Under the pieces are notes generated by a model. It saw only the letters and a list, made by a program, of their open reading frames with translations, had not been told where the DNA came from and made no database searches. From Gammaproteobacteria bacterium (lineage in GTDB: Bacteria; Pseudomonadota; Gammaproteobacteria; Pseudomonadales; Azotimanducaceae), in contig VYFT01000006.1 of NCBI GenBank assembly GCA_009842245.1, positions 1 through 64,000 on the forward strand: a stretch of DNA of 64,000 nucleotides. The letters run 5' to 3'. Made by a program: the position numbers and the translations under genes. This document shows, in pieces, positions 55,253-64,000 of this stretch. Each line of letters begins with the position of its first letter. Position 1 is the first letter of the stretch.

Positions 55253-57106
55253 TTACTCGTCTCTTATCTGGTTTTCTTCTTCTATTATGTAGTGTTTTAA
55301 TTCTTCGAGCTCATCATCAGAGAAATTTTGAGCGTGCATTCGCGACAATTCACTCGCTACGTTTGAGCGGATCTCCTCGGTTGGAAAATCTTTTATCGCA
55401 GCTAATACTGCGGGCGGATCGAACTTCGCCCATTCATATGAGATACTGCGATAGAAGCTGTCTTTTCCGTTGTCGGGTAATTGCTGCGCTAGACTTAGAG
55501 CTCTATCGGGTTCTCCGTTCGCAACTAGACTAACACCGATAGATCGAGTAACTGCTGTTCTTGTTTCTCCTTCCCGAGCCTCTGGTAATAATTCGAGAGC
55601 TGTATCGACATTTCGAAAAGCTAAGGCCGCAAGTAACTCCGCTTCAAGACCAATACTGCGCCCTTCCGAAATGGGTTGTTGCGAAGCAATTTGAACCGCA
55701 CGTTTCGGGTCTGAATCGATCATCATAGACAGTACACCTTCAACAAGTCGTCCTCTTATCGGTTCGGTTTTGGGATATTCCAACACCCAATTCAAGGCCG
55801 CGTTCACGCTGTCTCGAGCCCACGGATAAACTAGTGATTCAGCAGCGAGAGACCTCATTTCCGGATCTTCTAGTTGCAAAACCAGATCACTTGCTTCGTC
55901 AGGTGAAGACTGTGCGAGGTTAGAAAACGATCGGCTCACAGCAGTCATTAGGGTTGCCTTGGGTATAGTTTCCAAATTCGCTAACAACTCTCGCGGATTG
56001 GTACTCGCCCAAGAGTTTATCGCCGTGTTTTGTAATCTATCGCGCATACCACTTGGTTCGACGCTACTAACTGCCTCAAGCGCAGCTTGTGGATCTATTT
56101 CCGCCCATACGAACACTACTCGAAAAGTAGGAGGAAACATTTGAAACGTGCCTTCTTGCGGGATGTCTTGTGCGTATTGAAATGCGCGTGAGGGATCTTC
56201 GCGAGCAATCGATTCAAGAATTAGGTTGATTGAGTTTCTCTGAAAGTCTTCTCCGGCTTCTGAGTTGAAAATCTCCTGGAGCACATCAATACCTTCATTT
56301 CGATACCACTGCTGCGCGATCCGAGCTGCCAACCCATACCCCAATTCGGTTTCAGCTTCTGGGAATGATATCAACTCGTACCATCGCGCTTTGGGATCCG
56401 CAACGTACTCGGTACTCAGTGACTCGATGTAATGAGATACTGCAATCGCTTCTAAGTTTAGTTCAAGCTCCATTTCACGGATTTGTGTCAGGGACAGTTC
56501 CGCCTGAGCCTCAATGATTCCCTTCAGAGCTACGATTCTTAGCGGTTCCGCTAAATTGACAATCTCCTCCAGCGAAGTTTCCAAATCTATACTAGCCCAT
56601 TCGGTAAACACCGTTTTCACAAGCTTTGATCGATTCGCGTTCTCTTGATCGAGAGCAAACTCCAGCGCAGTTTGCGGTGAAATTAAAACCAGACGTTCCA
56701 AAAGCGCAGTTTTTAGTGTGTCTCTGACCCGCAGCGACTGGATCCAACTGTTGTCGATGGTCCGATGTAGTGTCTTCTCAATGTCTTGTGCGGGTATGCT
56801 TTGAACAAAGGAATACACCGTTGATAATCGTTGCAGTGTGTTGACATCAAGCGTAGGATCGGTCAATGTAGTTACCGAGCTAGTTGATGCACTGTTACTA
56901 CTTTCTCGGTCTGAATCAATTAATTCTTCGAACTCAGAAACTTGTACGACTCCTTTGTCGTCTTGGATTCCATCTCTGGTGCTGTAATGTACTAAAAGAA
57001 ATCCAGCTGTTCCGAGAACGATACCCACGGCTAACCAGGTGAAAACGTTCACTATTGAGAGAGACTTGGGTGTAGTTTCTTTTGAAGATGTAGTGGGACC
57101 ATTCAC
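55253..57106 (-). CDS. Membrane-anchored helical-repeat protein, tandem array member 5 (WY subtype)
   Basis: A 617-residue protein. A 20-residue polar head precedes the membrane helix (about 21-40), then a Ser/Asp/Thr-rich linker to about residue 85. The solenoid has VYSFVQSIPAQDIEKTL, LLERLVLISPQTALEFALDQ, VFTEWASIDLETSLEE, DPKARWYELI and QWYRNEGIDVLQEI (WY at 267-268). The C-terminal module is VDTALELLPEAREGETR and the end LKHYIIEEENQIRDE departs from the DRxxL consensus. It begins with a GTG that overlaps the stop of member 4 in GTGA, so its translation is coupled to that gene. Confidence 0.86.
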   Translation of the reverse strand: MNGPTTSSKETTPKSLSIVNVFTWLAVGIVLGTAGFLLVHYSTRDGIQDDKGVVQVSEFEELIDSDRESSNSASTSSVTTLTDPTLDVNTLQRLSTVYSFVQSIPAQDIEKTLHRTIDNSWIQSLRVRDTLKTALLERLVLISPQTALEFALDQENANRSKLVKTVFTEWASIDLETSLEEIVNLAEPLRIVALKGIIEAQAELSLTQIREMELELNLEAIAVSHYIESLSTEYVADPKARWYELISFPEAETELGYGLAARIAQQWYRNEGIDVLQEIFNSEAGEDFQRNSINLILESIAREDPSRAFQYAQDIPQEGTFQMFPPTFRVVFVWAEIDPQAALEAVSSVEPSGMRDRLQNTAINSWASTNPRELLANLETIPKATLMTAVSRSFSNLAQSSPDEASDLVLQLEDPEMRSLAAESLVYPWARDSVNAALNWVLEYPKTEPIRGRLVEGVLSMMIDSDPKRAVQIASQQPISEGRSIGLEAELLAALAFRNVDTALELLPEAREGETRTAVTRSIGVSLVANGEPDRALSLAQQLPDNGKDSFYRSISYEWAKFDPPAVLAAIKDFPTEEIRSNVASELSRMHAQNFSDDELEELKHYIIEEENQIRDE

Positions 57107-58938
57107 TGTGAGCTATTCTCCAACGATGTCTTGTCTTCGGTACTTAGGTGAGATTCCAATTGCTCAATCTGGGAATCGGTGAAACGCGGATATTTGCGGT
57201 TTATACGAATCAACGACAACGCGATTTTGGATTGGACTTCACTTGTCGGAAAGCTATCCATTTGCGCTAATAAACTCGTGATATCTCTCGATCCCCATCG
57301 TTGCGCGAGATCAAACAAGAAGTCATTTTGATCGGATTCTGGTAATTGCGCTCCGAGGTTCAGCGCTTCTTGCGTGTCTCCCTGTTCAATGAGTGTACTA
57401 GCGACGGAAACATAGGATTGGGTTTTGGTATCGCCAGCACGAACCTCAGGCAATAATTCCAGTGCCAGTTTTAGATCTGAATTTGCGATACGTCCAATGA
57501 TCATAGCCTCAGTTCCGACGGTACTCTCACCAAGTAGCGATACTTGTCGCGCAATCTGAAAGGCGCGGTTGGGATCGATCCAAAATGCCTTATTGGCTAG
57601 ATCATGAAGCACATAGGGTCGGTCGACGGGCTTAATAGACTTTGAATTTTCGACCCAATCTATAGCTGCCTCGAAATCTTGACTTATCCACGATTCCAAG
57701 AGTATGTCGCGAGCTTTCCATTGCAGTGCGTCGTCTACCTGTCCGACCAATGATGCTGCCTCGGTTGGCTCTTCTTCTGCGATTAGATAAATGGCCTCAG
57801 TAACTGCGGACTCTCGAGTTGAGACTGGTAATTCGGGTACCTGAACTAGCACATCTCTAGGATCGTTGTGAACCCACTGTAAAACAGCTGAGAATTCGAG
57901 GTCGCTACGAAATTGACCCGGTGGGACGATTTTGACAGCTTCCAATGCGACGTGAGGATCTTGTTTCGCCCACACTTCCACTACGTTTCGGGTTATGTAC
58001 TCGCGATTATCGGCCGCTAGAGTTAACGCAAAATTGAACGCCTGATCTGGCATTGAGTGGGCAACTTCAACGAGGATTGCTTTAGTTACCGCGGCACGCA
58101 TTTCAATGTCGGTCATGGATGCAATGATTTCTTCGAGTACATCGATTCCCGATGCTTCTATCCAAGAACTTGCTAGTTGTGAGAGTACGTGATAGTGCTC
58201 ATGATCGAGATCTGCGAGTACGACAGCTTGGAACCAAATCTCCTCAGGGTTTTCCGTTGCACCATCCAGAAATTTCTGTATATGGTATGTTGTCGCGTAT
58301 GCCTCATCACCAAGTCTCTTCGCGATTACTCTGTGTTCGTCAAGTGAACGTGAGTCTGTAGCTTCTAGGATCCCTTGAAGTGCGACTCTTCGAAGCTCAT
58401 TCTCGATATTACTAGCGTGCTCGACTGCAGCATCTAGATCTGCGATTGCCCACTCGAAACAAACTGTCCGCACAAGTTCCGATCTCGCAGGCTCGCTACG
58501 AGCAACCGTGAAGTCTATTGCTTCAACGGGGTTAAACGACGTCAGTTTGGTAAGCAGGATCCCTTGAAAGTCTGTACGAGCGTTTGAGGACACATCCCAA
58601 TTGATACTGATGGACTCTTCAAGCCAGGCAACCAATCGTTTCTCGTCGAGCGCGAGAATCCACGCGGACATTTCAGCGCGCCGTTCATACCTCGACTCTG
58701 AAAGTGTAATGGCCGCGATGTTCTTTGGTACCGAGACTTGCGATGGACCCAGATACTTGATCTCAGATTCAGTATCGCGCAGGGTGTCAGTAGTCGTGCC
58801 AGGATTTTCTAGGACGTTATCCTGTTGGGTGGCTTTCCACGTATTTTGATTTATCGTAGACACTAGGAACGATGCAGTGGTCCCGATACCGATTCCAAGT
58901 AACAATAAGATTGCAATGGTTGTTGTTCGTCTATTCAT
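57103..58938 (-). CDS. Membrane-anchored helical-repeat protein, tandem array member 4 (WI subtype)
   Basis: A 611-residue protein. Basic head (NRRTTT), membrane helix about 8-27, polar linker to about 80, then the helical body. Subtype features: MSAWILALDEKRLVAWLEESISINW at 90-114 and SSWIEASGIDVLEEI (W259, I260). Repeats of about 35-40 residues follow the pattern W...DP..AL......P, for example VEVWAKQDPHVALEAVKIVPP, LQWVHNDPRDVLVQVPELP and LESWISQDFEAAIDWV. The last TPR-like unit is LALELLPEVRAGDTKTQSYVSVASTL and the end is LESHLSTEDKTSL. A purine-rich AAGGAAAA stands about 10 bases before the ATG at 58938. It overlaps member 5. Confidence 0.87.
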   Translation of the reverse strand: MNRRTTTIAILLLLGIGIGTTASFLVSTINQNTWKATQQDNVLENPGTTTDTLRDTESEIKYLGPSQVSVPKNIAAITLSESRYERRAEMSAWILALDEKRLVAWLEESISINWDVSSNARTDFQGILLTKLTSFNPVEAIDFTVARSEPARSELVRTVCFEWAIADLDAAVEHASNIENELRRVALQGILEATDSRSLDEHRVIAKRLGDEAYATTYHIQKFLDGATENPEEIWFQAVVLADLDHEHYHVLSQLASSWIEASGIDVLEEIIASMTDIEMRAAVTKAILVEVAHSMPDQAFNFALTLAADNREYITRNVVEVWAKQDPHVALEAVKIVPPGQFRSDLEFSAVLQWVHNDPRDVLVQVPELPVSTRESAVTEAIYLIAEEEPTEAASLVGQVDDALQWKARDILLESWISQDFEAAIDWVENSKSIKPVDRPYVLHDLANKAFWIDPNRAFQIARQVSLLGESTVGTEAMIIGRIANSDLKLALELLPEVRAGDTKTQSYVSVASTLIEQGDTQEALNLGAQLPESDQNDFLFDLAQRWGSRDITSLLAQMDSFPTSEVQSKIALSLIRINRKYPRFTDSQIEQLESHLSTEDKTSLENSSQ

Positions 58939-59211
58939 TTAGTCTATTTTCCTTCAATCTCAGCTAGAAGCTAAAGTGCGTTTAGAGGAGTTAACTCGAT
59001 TTCTTCTATCTCGTCCGACTTTCCGACTGCACAGTACTCAATCGGAACATAAATGTCTAACGGCACGCTTGATCATTGGGTTCAATAACTAGAGCGAACT
59101 AAGGCGTGGGTTTCAGATTTTTTGAACTGACAAAATTTTTACACTAACCACACGGTGGCGAGCACATATTTGTAACAGTCTCTGCACTACTACGAGTGAT
59201 GTGCTACAGCC
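58939..59211. other. Longest gap inside the helical-repeat array
   Basis: A 273-base gap between members 3 and 4. I see no gene and no convincing terminator. It presumably holds a promoter that starts a transcript for members 4, 5, 6 and perhaps 7, since those four are closely packed, but no clear -35/-10 pair stands out. Confidence 0.35.
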
Positions 59212-61134
59212 CTATTGATCTTCCAATGCTTGTCTGTCTGAATCGGATAGGTATTGCTTTAATGTATCAATTTGCTCTTCAGTGAAATTATCACGATACC
59301 ATCGATTCGACAATACTGACGCAACGCTCGAACGGACTGCCTCTGTTGGTAGCTCTTTTATCGATTCTACCAATCCAACCGGATCGACTCTAGCCCAGGT
59401 ATGCGCGATGTCTTGGAAGTACGTCACTTGATCTTCGTCGGAGAGTTTTAAGCCGAGTTCTACCGCCTTGTTTGAGTGCCCCTCATCGATATAACGATCT
59501 CCTACAGCTGAGTACGCACTGTTCTTGGTGATACCGTCCCGAACACGTGGCAGAAGTTCTTCGGCAAGATCGAGATCCTGAGACGCAATTCGGCTAATCA
59601 CGTCGGCTTCTAAGCCAGGAGGTTGATATGTTCTGAAGCCCATTAAACTCACTTCCTCAGGGATTTCTTGCTTCATAGCTAAATCAAAGGCACGACGAGG
59701 ATCTGAGGCAACCAAGTACCTAGTCAATGCGCTCACCCAGTTATACTGACTCTCGTTGCTCACTGGTCCGTTGTACACCCAGTCTATAGCGGCCTCTGCG
59801 TCTTGTTCAACCCACCAACGCATAATTTGAGGTCCAACTATTTCACCATCCATGCCTTCAATTTGCAAAGCAAGCTCGGCAGCTTCTTTTGGTGATTTCC
59901 TAGCGATTGAAGTGATTGCGTCGCGTTTCACGGATACTTGAAGGTGAGCTGGAAAGATGTCTATATGATCTAAAACGTACCGTGGTTCGTTCCTCGACCA
60001 ATTGCGAACCACGTTTCGTTGAAGTTGATCGCGCACACTAGTCTGTTCGACTTCGTTAACAGCTTGAAAGGCTGCCTGTGGATCAGACTCTGACCACGTG
60101 TTAACGACCTTGTTTAGAGTGTGTGGAAATCTCCCTTCACTTGGCATCTTCAGTGCAAATTGAAAAGCCTGTTCGGGATCAGTTTCTGCGGCTTGCCACA
60201 GAAGCTGACGGACAAAATTAGATTTGAAATTAGAGTCCAGATTGCTTTGGTTAATTTCATCAAGTACGTTGAATCCATCTTGTTCGTACCACTGTGATGC
60301 AACGTTCATCAATGCTCGAGAATGGCGATAGTCATTTGGTTCCAAATACGCTATCACCTCATTCCATGCCGCTCTAGGATCGTCAACTTGGCGTGAAGCA
60401 AAAGACTGTACATAAGAGTCAACCCCGCGTTGTTCATCCCCTAGTTCTCGTGCGATTTGTCGGTGTGTTTCTAAAGAACTTCCTACTTGTGAATTTAATA
60501 TGCCGGTAAGCGCATTGCTCTTGGCATCGGTACTTAGTGAATTAGCTCCTCGGATCGCGCTACTAAGATCGTTCACTGCCCAATCCGAGAACACGCTTTG
60601 CACACCTGGCATGTTGAGTGGCTCGCCTTCGCTGATGGGGTATTGCGGCGAGTACCCCTGCGGGGACCTATCCGGTTCCGCTGTCGCTTGTTCAACTGCA
60701 AACTTAACAGCTGTTTCAGGTTTATCAATTGCTAGTCGCGTGACCAACGCTGATTGTAGTTCGTCCCTCACGTGGTACGAATACTTCTGCGATCCGGTTG
60801 AGATTGCTTCTAATTCGGTTGTCATTTCCTGTACTGTCAATCCCGCAACATGCGAGTAGATCGCAAGTCTACGTTGGAATGAGTCAGTGTGTAAGTTTGG
60901 GTCATCTATAGAAGCGACAGAATCATTGTTCGTAAAGATACGTTCGTTCCATTCTCCAGTCAACCGAGAATCGCGTTCTTGCGTGGATCGATTCGTATCG
61001 TTTTCTCTGCCTTCTTCGATTCCAGCGGTGGTACTATTCCCGGTCGTTGAGATATGTACCAAGTACATGCCTCCACAACCTAAAAGAACACCGCAGGAAA
61101 GAAACAATACCGATGTTAAAAGAGACTTTTTCAT
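59212..61134 (-). CDS. Helical-repeat protein with possible lipobox, tandem array member 3 (WY subtype)
   Basis: A 640-residue protein. The N-terminus MKKSLLTSVLFLSCGVLLGCGG could be an uncleaved anchor or a lipoprotein signal (LLGC before Gly). A Thr/Asn/Glu-rich linker runs to about residue 80. The body shows AIYSHVAGLTVQEM, ALVTRLAIDKPETAVKFAV, DDPRAAWNEVI and QWYEQDGFNVLDEI. It carries an extra Pro/Ser/Tyr-rich insert (SPQGYSPQYPISEGEP) after the first repeat. Its NGPVSNESQYNWVSALTRYLVASDPRRAFDLA section is closest to member 1, pointing to a relatively recent duplication. It ends LKQYLSDSDRQALEDQ. AGGA stands just upstream of the ATG. A 273-base gap separates it from member 4. Confidence 0.86.
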   Translation of the reverse strand: MKKSLLTSVLFLSCGVLLGCGGMYLVHISTTGNSTTAGIEEGRENDTNRSTQERDSRLTGEWNERIFTNNDSVASIDDPNLHTDSFQRRLAIYSHVAGLTVQEMTTELEAISTGSQKYSYHVRDELQSALVTRLAIDKPETAVKFAVEQATAEPDRSPQGYSPQYPISEGEPLNMPGVQSVFSDWAVNDLSSAIRGANSLSTDAKSNALTGILNSQVGSSLETHRQIARELGDEQRGVDSYVQSFASRQVDDPRAAWNEVIAYLEPNDYRHSRALMNVASQWYEQDGFNVLDEINQSNLDSNFKSNFVRQLLWQAAETDPEQAFQFALKMPSEGRFPHTLNKVVNTWSESDPQAAFQAVNEVEQTSVRDQLQRNVVRNWSRNEPRYVLDHIDIFPAHLQVSVKRDAITSIARKSPKEAAELALQIEGMDGEIVGPQIMRWWVEQDAEAAIDWVYNGPVSNESQYNWVSALTRYLVASDPRRAFDLAMKQEIPEEVSLMGFRTYQPPGLEADVISRIASQDLDLAEELLPRVRDGITKNSAYSAVGDRYIDEGHSNKAVELGLKLSDEDQVTYFQDIAHTWARVDPVGLVESIKELPTEAVRSSVASVLSNRWYRDNFTEEQIDTLKQYLSDSDRQALEDQ

Positions 61135-61261
61135 AGGATCCTAACTGATAGATGTTGAGATTTTCCCCTTGAAAATTGACTCAACCACAATGTCAGTCGC
61201 ATTGGTAAGGTGATAGTGGATTCTCGTTGGAACGCGATGTCATGGTTGAGTAACTTGCTGC

Positions 61262-63181
61262 TTACTGTCCGTAAAACTCCAGGAGAAATTCCATGTCTTC
61301 AGGAGAAGGATTGCGCATGTCAATTTCCTTCAGTCTATCACGTAGTTTCTTGTCGTCCGCGCTAATGTGGGTCTCAAGGTTCGCAATCTCTTGTTCGGAA
61401 TAGGCATTTGAACCTTCATTTGACATAATCATCGACAGAGCGACTCTTGACTTCACGCTAGTAGGAAATTCGTCAAACGCGTCAAGTAGTCCTTTTGGGT
61501 CGTTAGACGACCAGAGTGTCGCTATCATTTGATAGTATCCCTTCTGTTCCTTTTCAGGTATATGTTCTACTAGCCCTAGGGCTTGTTCAGTATCTCCCTG
61601 CAGGAGCAACATGCTACCTAGCGAAGTACAAGCAGATGCTCTTCCTTCAGTTCTCACTTGCGGCAACATTTCAATAGCGAGGTCGATGTCTTGATGAGCG
61701 ATCGTACGCAAGATAGATACTTCCGGTGCTATCGATACTAGACCACCAGGAAATTCCTGTTCTTCGATGGGTTGCTGGAGCGCGAATTCAAACGCACCCT
61801 TGGGGTCATTTTGTGCCATGGACCTAGTCAGAGGGCCAACTAGTGATGCGCGCATTGGTTCGGCTACGGGAAGGCTAAGTACCCATTCCTTTGCGGTTTC
61901 CAAATCTGTGTATGCCCAACTTTGGATGAAGCTCTGTGCTAGTTGCAACCGCAACTCTTCATCTTCCACTTGCATGACATATTCAGCGGCTTCGGTTGGC
62001 GAATTTTTAGTGAGTTCTTGAATGGCGCGCGAGCTCGCTCGTTCACGCTCTCCGGGAGGTACTACTGCTAGTTGTTCAAGAAGTTGGCTTGGGTTATTTA
62101 CCGCCCACCGCCACACGGCATTCCGAACAAATGCTTGTCTAAATCTGCTCGCGGGGAGGGTATTGGCCTTCTCAATCATGCCCTTAGGATTCTTTCGAGC
62201 CCAGACGGAGGGGATATTACTGTTTTGAATGATTTCTGTCGCTTGGTCACCTAGATTACTTATTAAGTAGTCAAAAACCTCTTCCGGATGGTTTAAGGAT
62301 ACGCCCCGGAGAATCTGGGGCAGTATGGAAACGTACTCGGAATCATTCGATATTGAGGACACTAATTCGTCAAGTACATCTAAGCCACTATCCTCGACCC
62401 AAGAAGCTGCAACTATGCTCAATGAAATACCGGCGGCACTTTGCATGCTCTCACGATTCGCTATGTCTAGTATCTCCCACCAGGTGTCCCTTGGATTTTC
62501 GATGTCGTCCTTGGTTAGGTTTTGAAAATACATATAAAACGCGGAACGCTCGTCTCCGAGTTCAATTGCAATTTTTCTCATTTGTTCTAATGGTAGATCG
62601 TCTCGCACATTCAAAAGAGAATTCAAACAGTAATATCTCGCTTGTTCCTCCAGTTCTTTAACGCGAGCGACTGCTCGTTCTAAATCCGTATTAGCCCAGG
62701 TTTGAAGTACGGTGTTAGCCATCGAATAAGCCTGTCGTTGGTCATCTCTAGCTAAAGCAAAATCCATCGCGCGGTCCGGAGCCGATGACGAAAGTTTTTG
62801 CAACAGCGTCGTTTGTAAATCGGTTCGATTATCCAGTGAAACTATCCAAGATGAAGCAGTAGACTGGTCGAGCCAGTTCACTATTTCATCGTCAGTCAGG
62901 GTCGAGACCCACGACACGATTGTTGCCTTGCGTTCAAAGCTGAGTTTTGGAAAGACCAATTGGTCTACTTTAGTAGGAACTTCATTGATTCCGCGGGATC
63001 CACGGATGTCATTACCACCTTCGGTCGATGACTCTTGCTCCGTTTCCTGAGCTTGTTCGGTCCTTTCTTGAGGAACAGTCGCGGAATCGTCGTCAAGAAT
63101 GAACTTGATTCCGAGGAAACTACCGATACCTATTAAAACTCCAGCCACTAATAGCAGTATTCGAGCTAGGGGAGTGTTCAT
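61262..63181 (-). CDS. Membrane-anchored helical-repeat protein, tandem array member 2 (WI subtype)
   Basis: A 639-residue protein. Membrane helix about 8-27, then a Glu/Gln/Thr/Ser-rich linker to about residue 70. Subtype features: IVSWVSTLTDDEIVNWLDQSTASSW and ASWVEDSGLDVLDELV. Family repeats include LLQKLSSSAPDRAMDFALARDD, VLQTWANTDLERAVARV, NPRDTWWEILDI and VWRWAVNNPSQLLEQLAVVPP. The C-terminal unit DIDLAIEMLPQVRTEGR is followed by LETHISADDKKL and then an extra ~25-residue tail (ending EDMEFLLEFYGQ) absent from other members. It is 127 bases upstream of member 3. Confidence 0.86.
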   Translation of the reverse strand: MNTPLARILLLVAGVLIGIGSFLGIKFILDDDSATVPQERTEQAQETEQESSTEGGNDIRGSRGINEVPTKVDQLVFPKLSFERKATIVSWVSTLTDDEIVNWLDQSTASSWIVSLDNRTDLQTTLLQKLSSSAPDRAMDFALARDDQRQAYSMANTVLQTWANTDLERAVARVKELEEQARYYCLNSLLNVRDDLPLEQMRKIAIELGDERSAFYMYFQNLTKDDIENPRDTWWEILDIANRESMQSAAGISLSIVAASWVEDSGLDVLDELVSSISNDSEYVSILPQILRGVSLNHPEEVFDYLISNLGDQATEIIQNSNIPSVWARKNPKGMIEKANTLPASRFRQAFVRNAVWRWAVNNPSQLLEQLAVVPPGERERASSRAIQELTKNSPTEAAEYVMQVEDEELRLQLAQSFIQSWAYTDLETAKEWVLSLPVAEPMRASLVGPLTRSMAQNDPKGAFEFALQQPIEEQEFPGGLVSIAPEVSILRTIAHQDIDLAIEMLPQVRTEGRASACTSLGSMLLLQGDTEQALGLVEHIPEKEQKGYYQMIATLWSSNDPKGLLDAFDEFPTSVKSRVALSMIMSNEGSNAYSEQEIANLETHISADDKKLRDRLKEIDMRNPSPEDMEFLLEFYGQ

Positions 63182-63403
63182 AGGATTGCTACCAATGATG
63201 CGTTGAGGCGGTTCAGATTATATGACAATCGTCCTATTCGTTCATTGCACCCTACAGGCAGGAAGCTTAGCGAAAACGAGACATTTCGACACTGAGTAGC
63301 GAGTGTGAGAAACTGACTTAGATAAACTGTTAAGGACTTAAATTTCGAAGTTTTGAAGGTGCTTCAATTAGGGTCGCTACATTCGTTCCGAATTGTGCCG
63401 ATC

Positions 63404-64000
63404 TTAGTCATTAATGAACTGCTGTAGTATGTCGAGTTGAGAATCAGTGAAATTCTCTCTCATCCATTGACTCGACAATGAATGTGCTAAGTTTGATCGC
63501 AATTCTGCAGTTGGTAGACTCTTAAAGGATTCAATCAATCCGCTAGGATCGACACGAGCCCACGTAAATGCAATACTCTGAAAATAGCTCACTTGCTCGT
63601 CAGCAGATAGTTTTTGTCCGAGGTCAACTGCTTTGGATGATTGGCCCAAATTTAGGTACCCGTTCCCTACTGAGGAATAGGCTTGAGTGCGTGATCTCCC
63701 TTCCCGTACTTTTGGTAGAAGTTCGACTGCCAAATCGAAATCCTGTATGACTATTTGCCCGATGATTTGTGCTTCAAGCGCTGGCATGTACATGCCTACC
63801 ATTCCCTCTTTAATCGGTTGCTCTAAAGCTAGCTCAAACGCGCGACGGGGGTCGCTACGAACTAAATTGTTTGCTAAAGCACTGACCCAAGTGAAACTCT
63901 GTTCCTCGCTCACAGGACCATTAATTACCCAATTTACAGCACCTTCGACATCCAGTTTAACCCAGTGTTGCATAATTTGAGTTGGTACGTAAGTCAAGCC
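63404..64000 (-). CDS. Helical-repeat protein, tandem array member 1 (C-terminal part, runs off the window)
   Basis: The C-terminal ~199 residues of a further member; the gene continues beyond the right edge of the window. Repeats seen: VKLDVEGAVNWVINGPVSEEQSFTWVSALANNLVRSDPRRAFELALEQPIKEG, which most resembles member 3, then DFDLAVELLPKVREGRSRTQAYSSVG and TWARVDPSGLIESFKSLP. It stops at LDILQQFIND, about ten residues short of the DRxxL ending of other members. The subtype motif lies outside the window; likeness to member 3 suggests WY. Gap to member 2 is 222 bases. Confidence 0.82.
   Translation of the reverse strand, partial: GLTYVPTQIMQHWVKLDVEGAVNWVINGPVSEEQSFTWVSALANNLVRSDPRRAFELALEQPIKEGMVGMYMPALEAQIIGQIVIQDFDLAVELLPKVREGRSRTQAYSSVGNGYLNLGQSSKAVDLGQKLSADEQVSYFQSIAFTWARVDPSGLIESFKSLPTAELRSNLAHSLSSQWMRENFTDSQLDILQQFIND

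Noticed and set aside
49575..64000. Possibility that the repeated region is a CRISPR array, phage tail or mobile island
   Set aside because: The repetition is at the protein level between full-length paralogous genes; there are no short direct DNA repeats with spacers, no integrase, transposase or phage structural genes.

Overview
The window looks like part of the chromosome of an aerobic, Gram-negative, heterotrophic gammaproteobacterium, probably marine. The grounds are an SbcB-type exonuclease I, two TonB-dependent receptors, a TorF-type porin, an RND pump, a three-subunit proton-translocating transhydrogenase, heme A synthase, and a spread of catabolic genes (methylcrotonyl-CoA carboxylase beta, indolepyruvate ferredoxin oxidoreductase, two molybdenum hydroxylases). 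Base composition is moderate by eye. GTG and TTG starts are unusually common. The genus cannot be fixed from the sequence alone. I see no phage, IS element, CRISPR array or integrase.

Layout. 1-6.6 kb: end of an ABC ATPase gene, a Nudix hydrolase, exonuclease I, a DASS-family anion transporter, a PlsC-like acyltransferase and three small proteins of unknown or poorly known role. 6.9-13.1 kb: a giant 1615-residue protein that fuses a complete RND permease to extra membrane helices and a complete ABC ATPase, followed by a small ABC-2-type permease and an AlkB-like dioxygenase. 13.2-19.7 kb: a zinc alcohol dehydrogenase, tRNA-Gly(CCC), a CoxG-S-L-M molybdenum hydroxylase operon with a nitroreductase, and a decayed FMN-binding glutamate-synthase-family gene whose middle has been deleted. 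19.7-23.2 kb: pntAA-pntAB-pntB and a methylmalonyl-CoA epimerase-like gene. 23.6-29.5 kb: two tandem paralogous TonB-dependent receptors separated by a strong terminator. 29.6-34.3 kb: a LarA-like nickel racemase, small membrane proteins, a porin-like protein and cytochrome c. 34.3-41 kb: fused IorAB with a divergent Lrp/AsnC regulator, MCC beta and alanine racemase. 41-49.6 kb: an isoquinoline-oxidoreductase-type molybdenum hydroxylase, a degenerate SNase-like protein coupled to an ankyrin protein, nucleoside hydrolase, O-methyltransferase, PhoX-like protein and heme A synthase.

The last 14.4 kb (49,575 to the window end) is the most striking part: eight co-oriented, tandem, paralogous genes for ~590-640-residue proteins. 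Each has one N-terminal membrane anchor or signal sequence and a long helical-repeat (TPR/HEAT-like) body predicted to lie in the periplasm. In sequence they fall into two subfamilies that alternate along most of the array, as if a two-gene unit had been duplicated repeatedly. I do not recognise a described function for them. The array and the RND-ABC fusion are the two best candidates for undescribed systems here.
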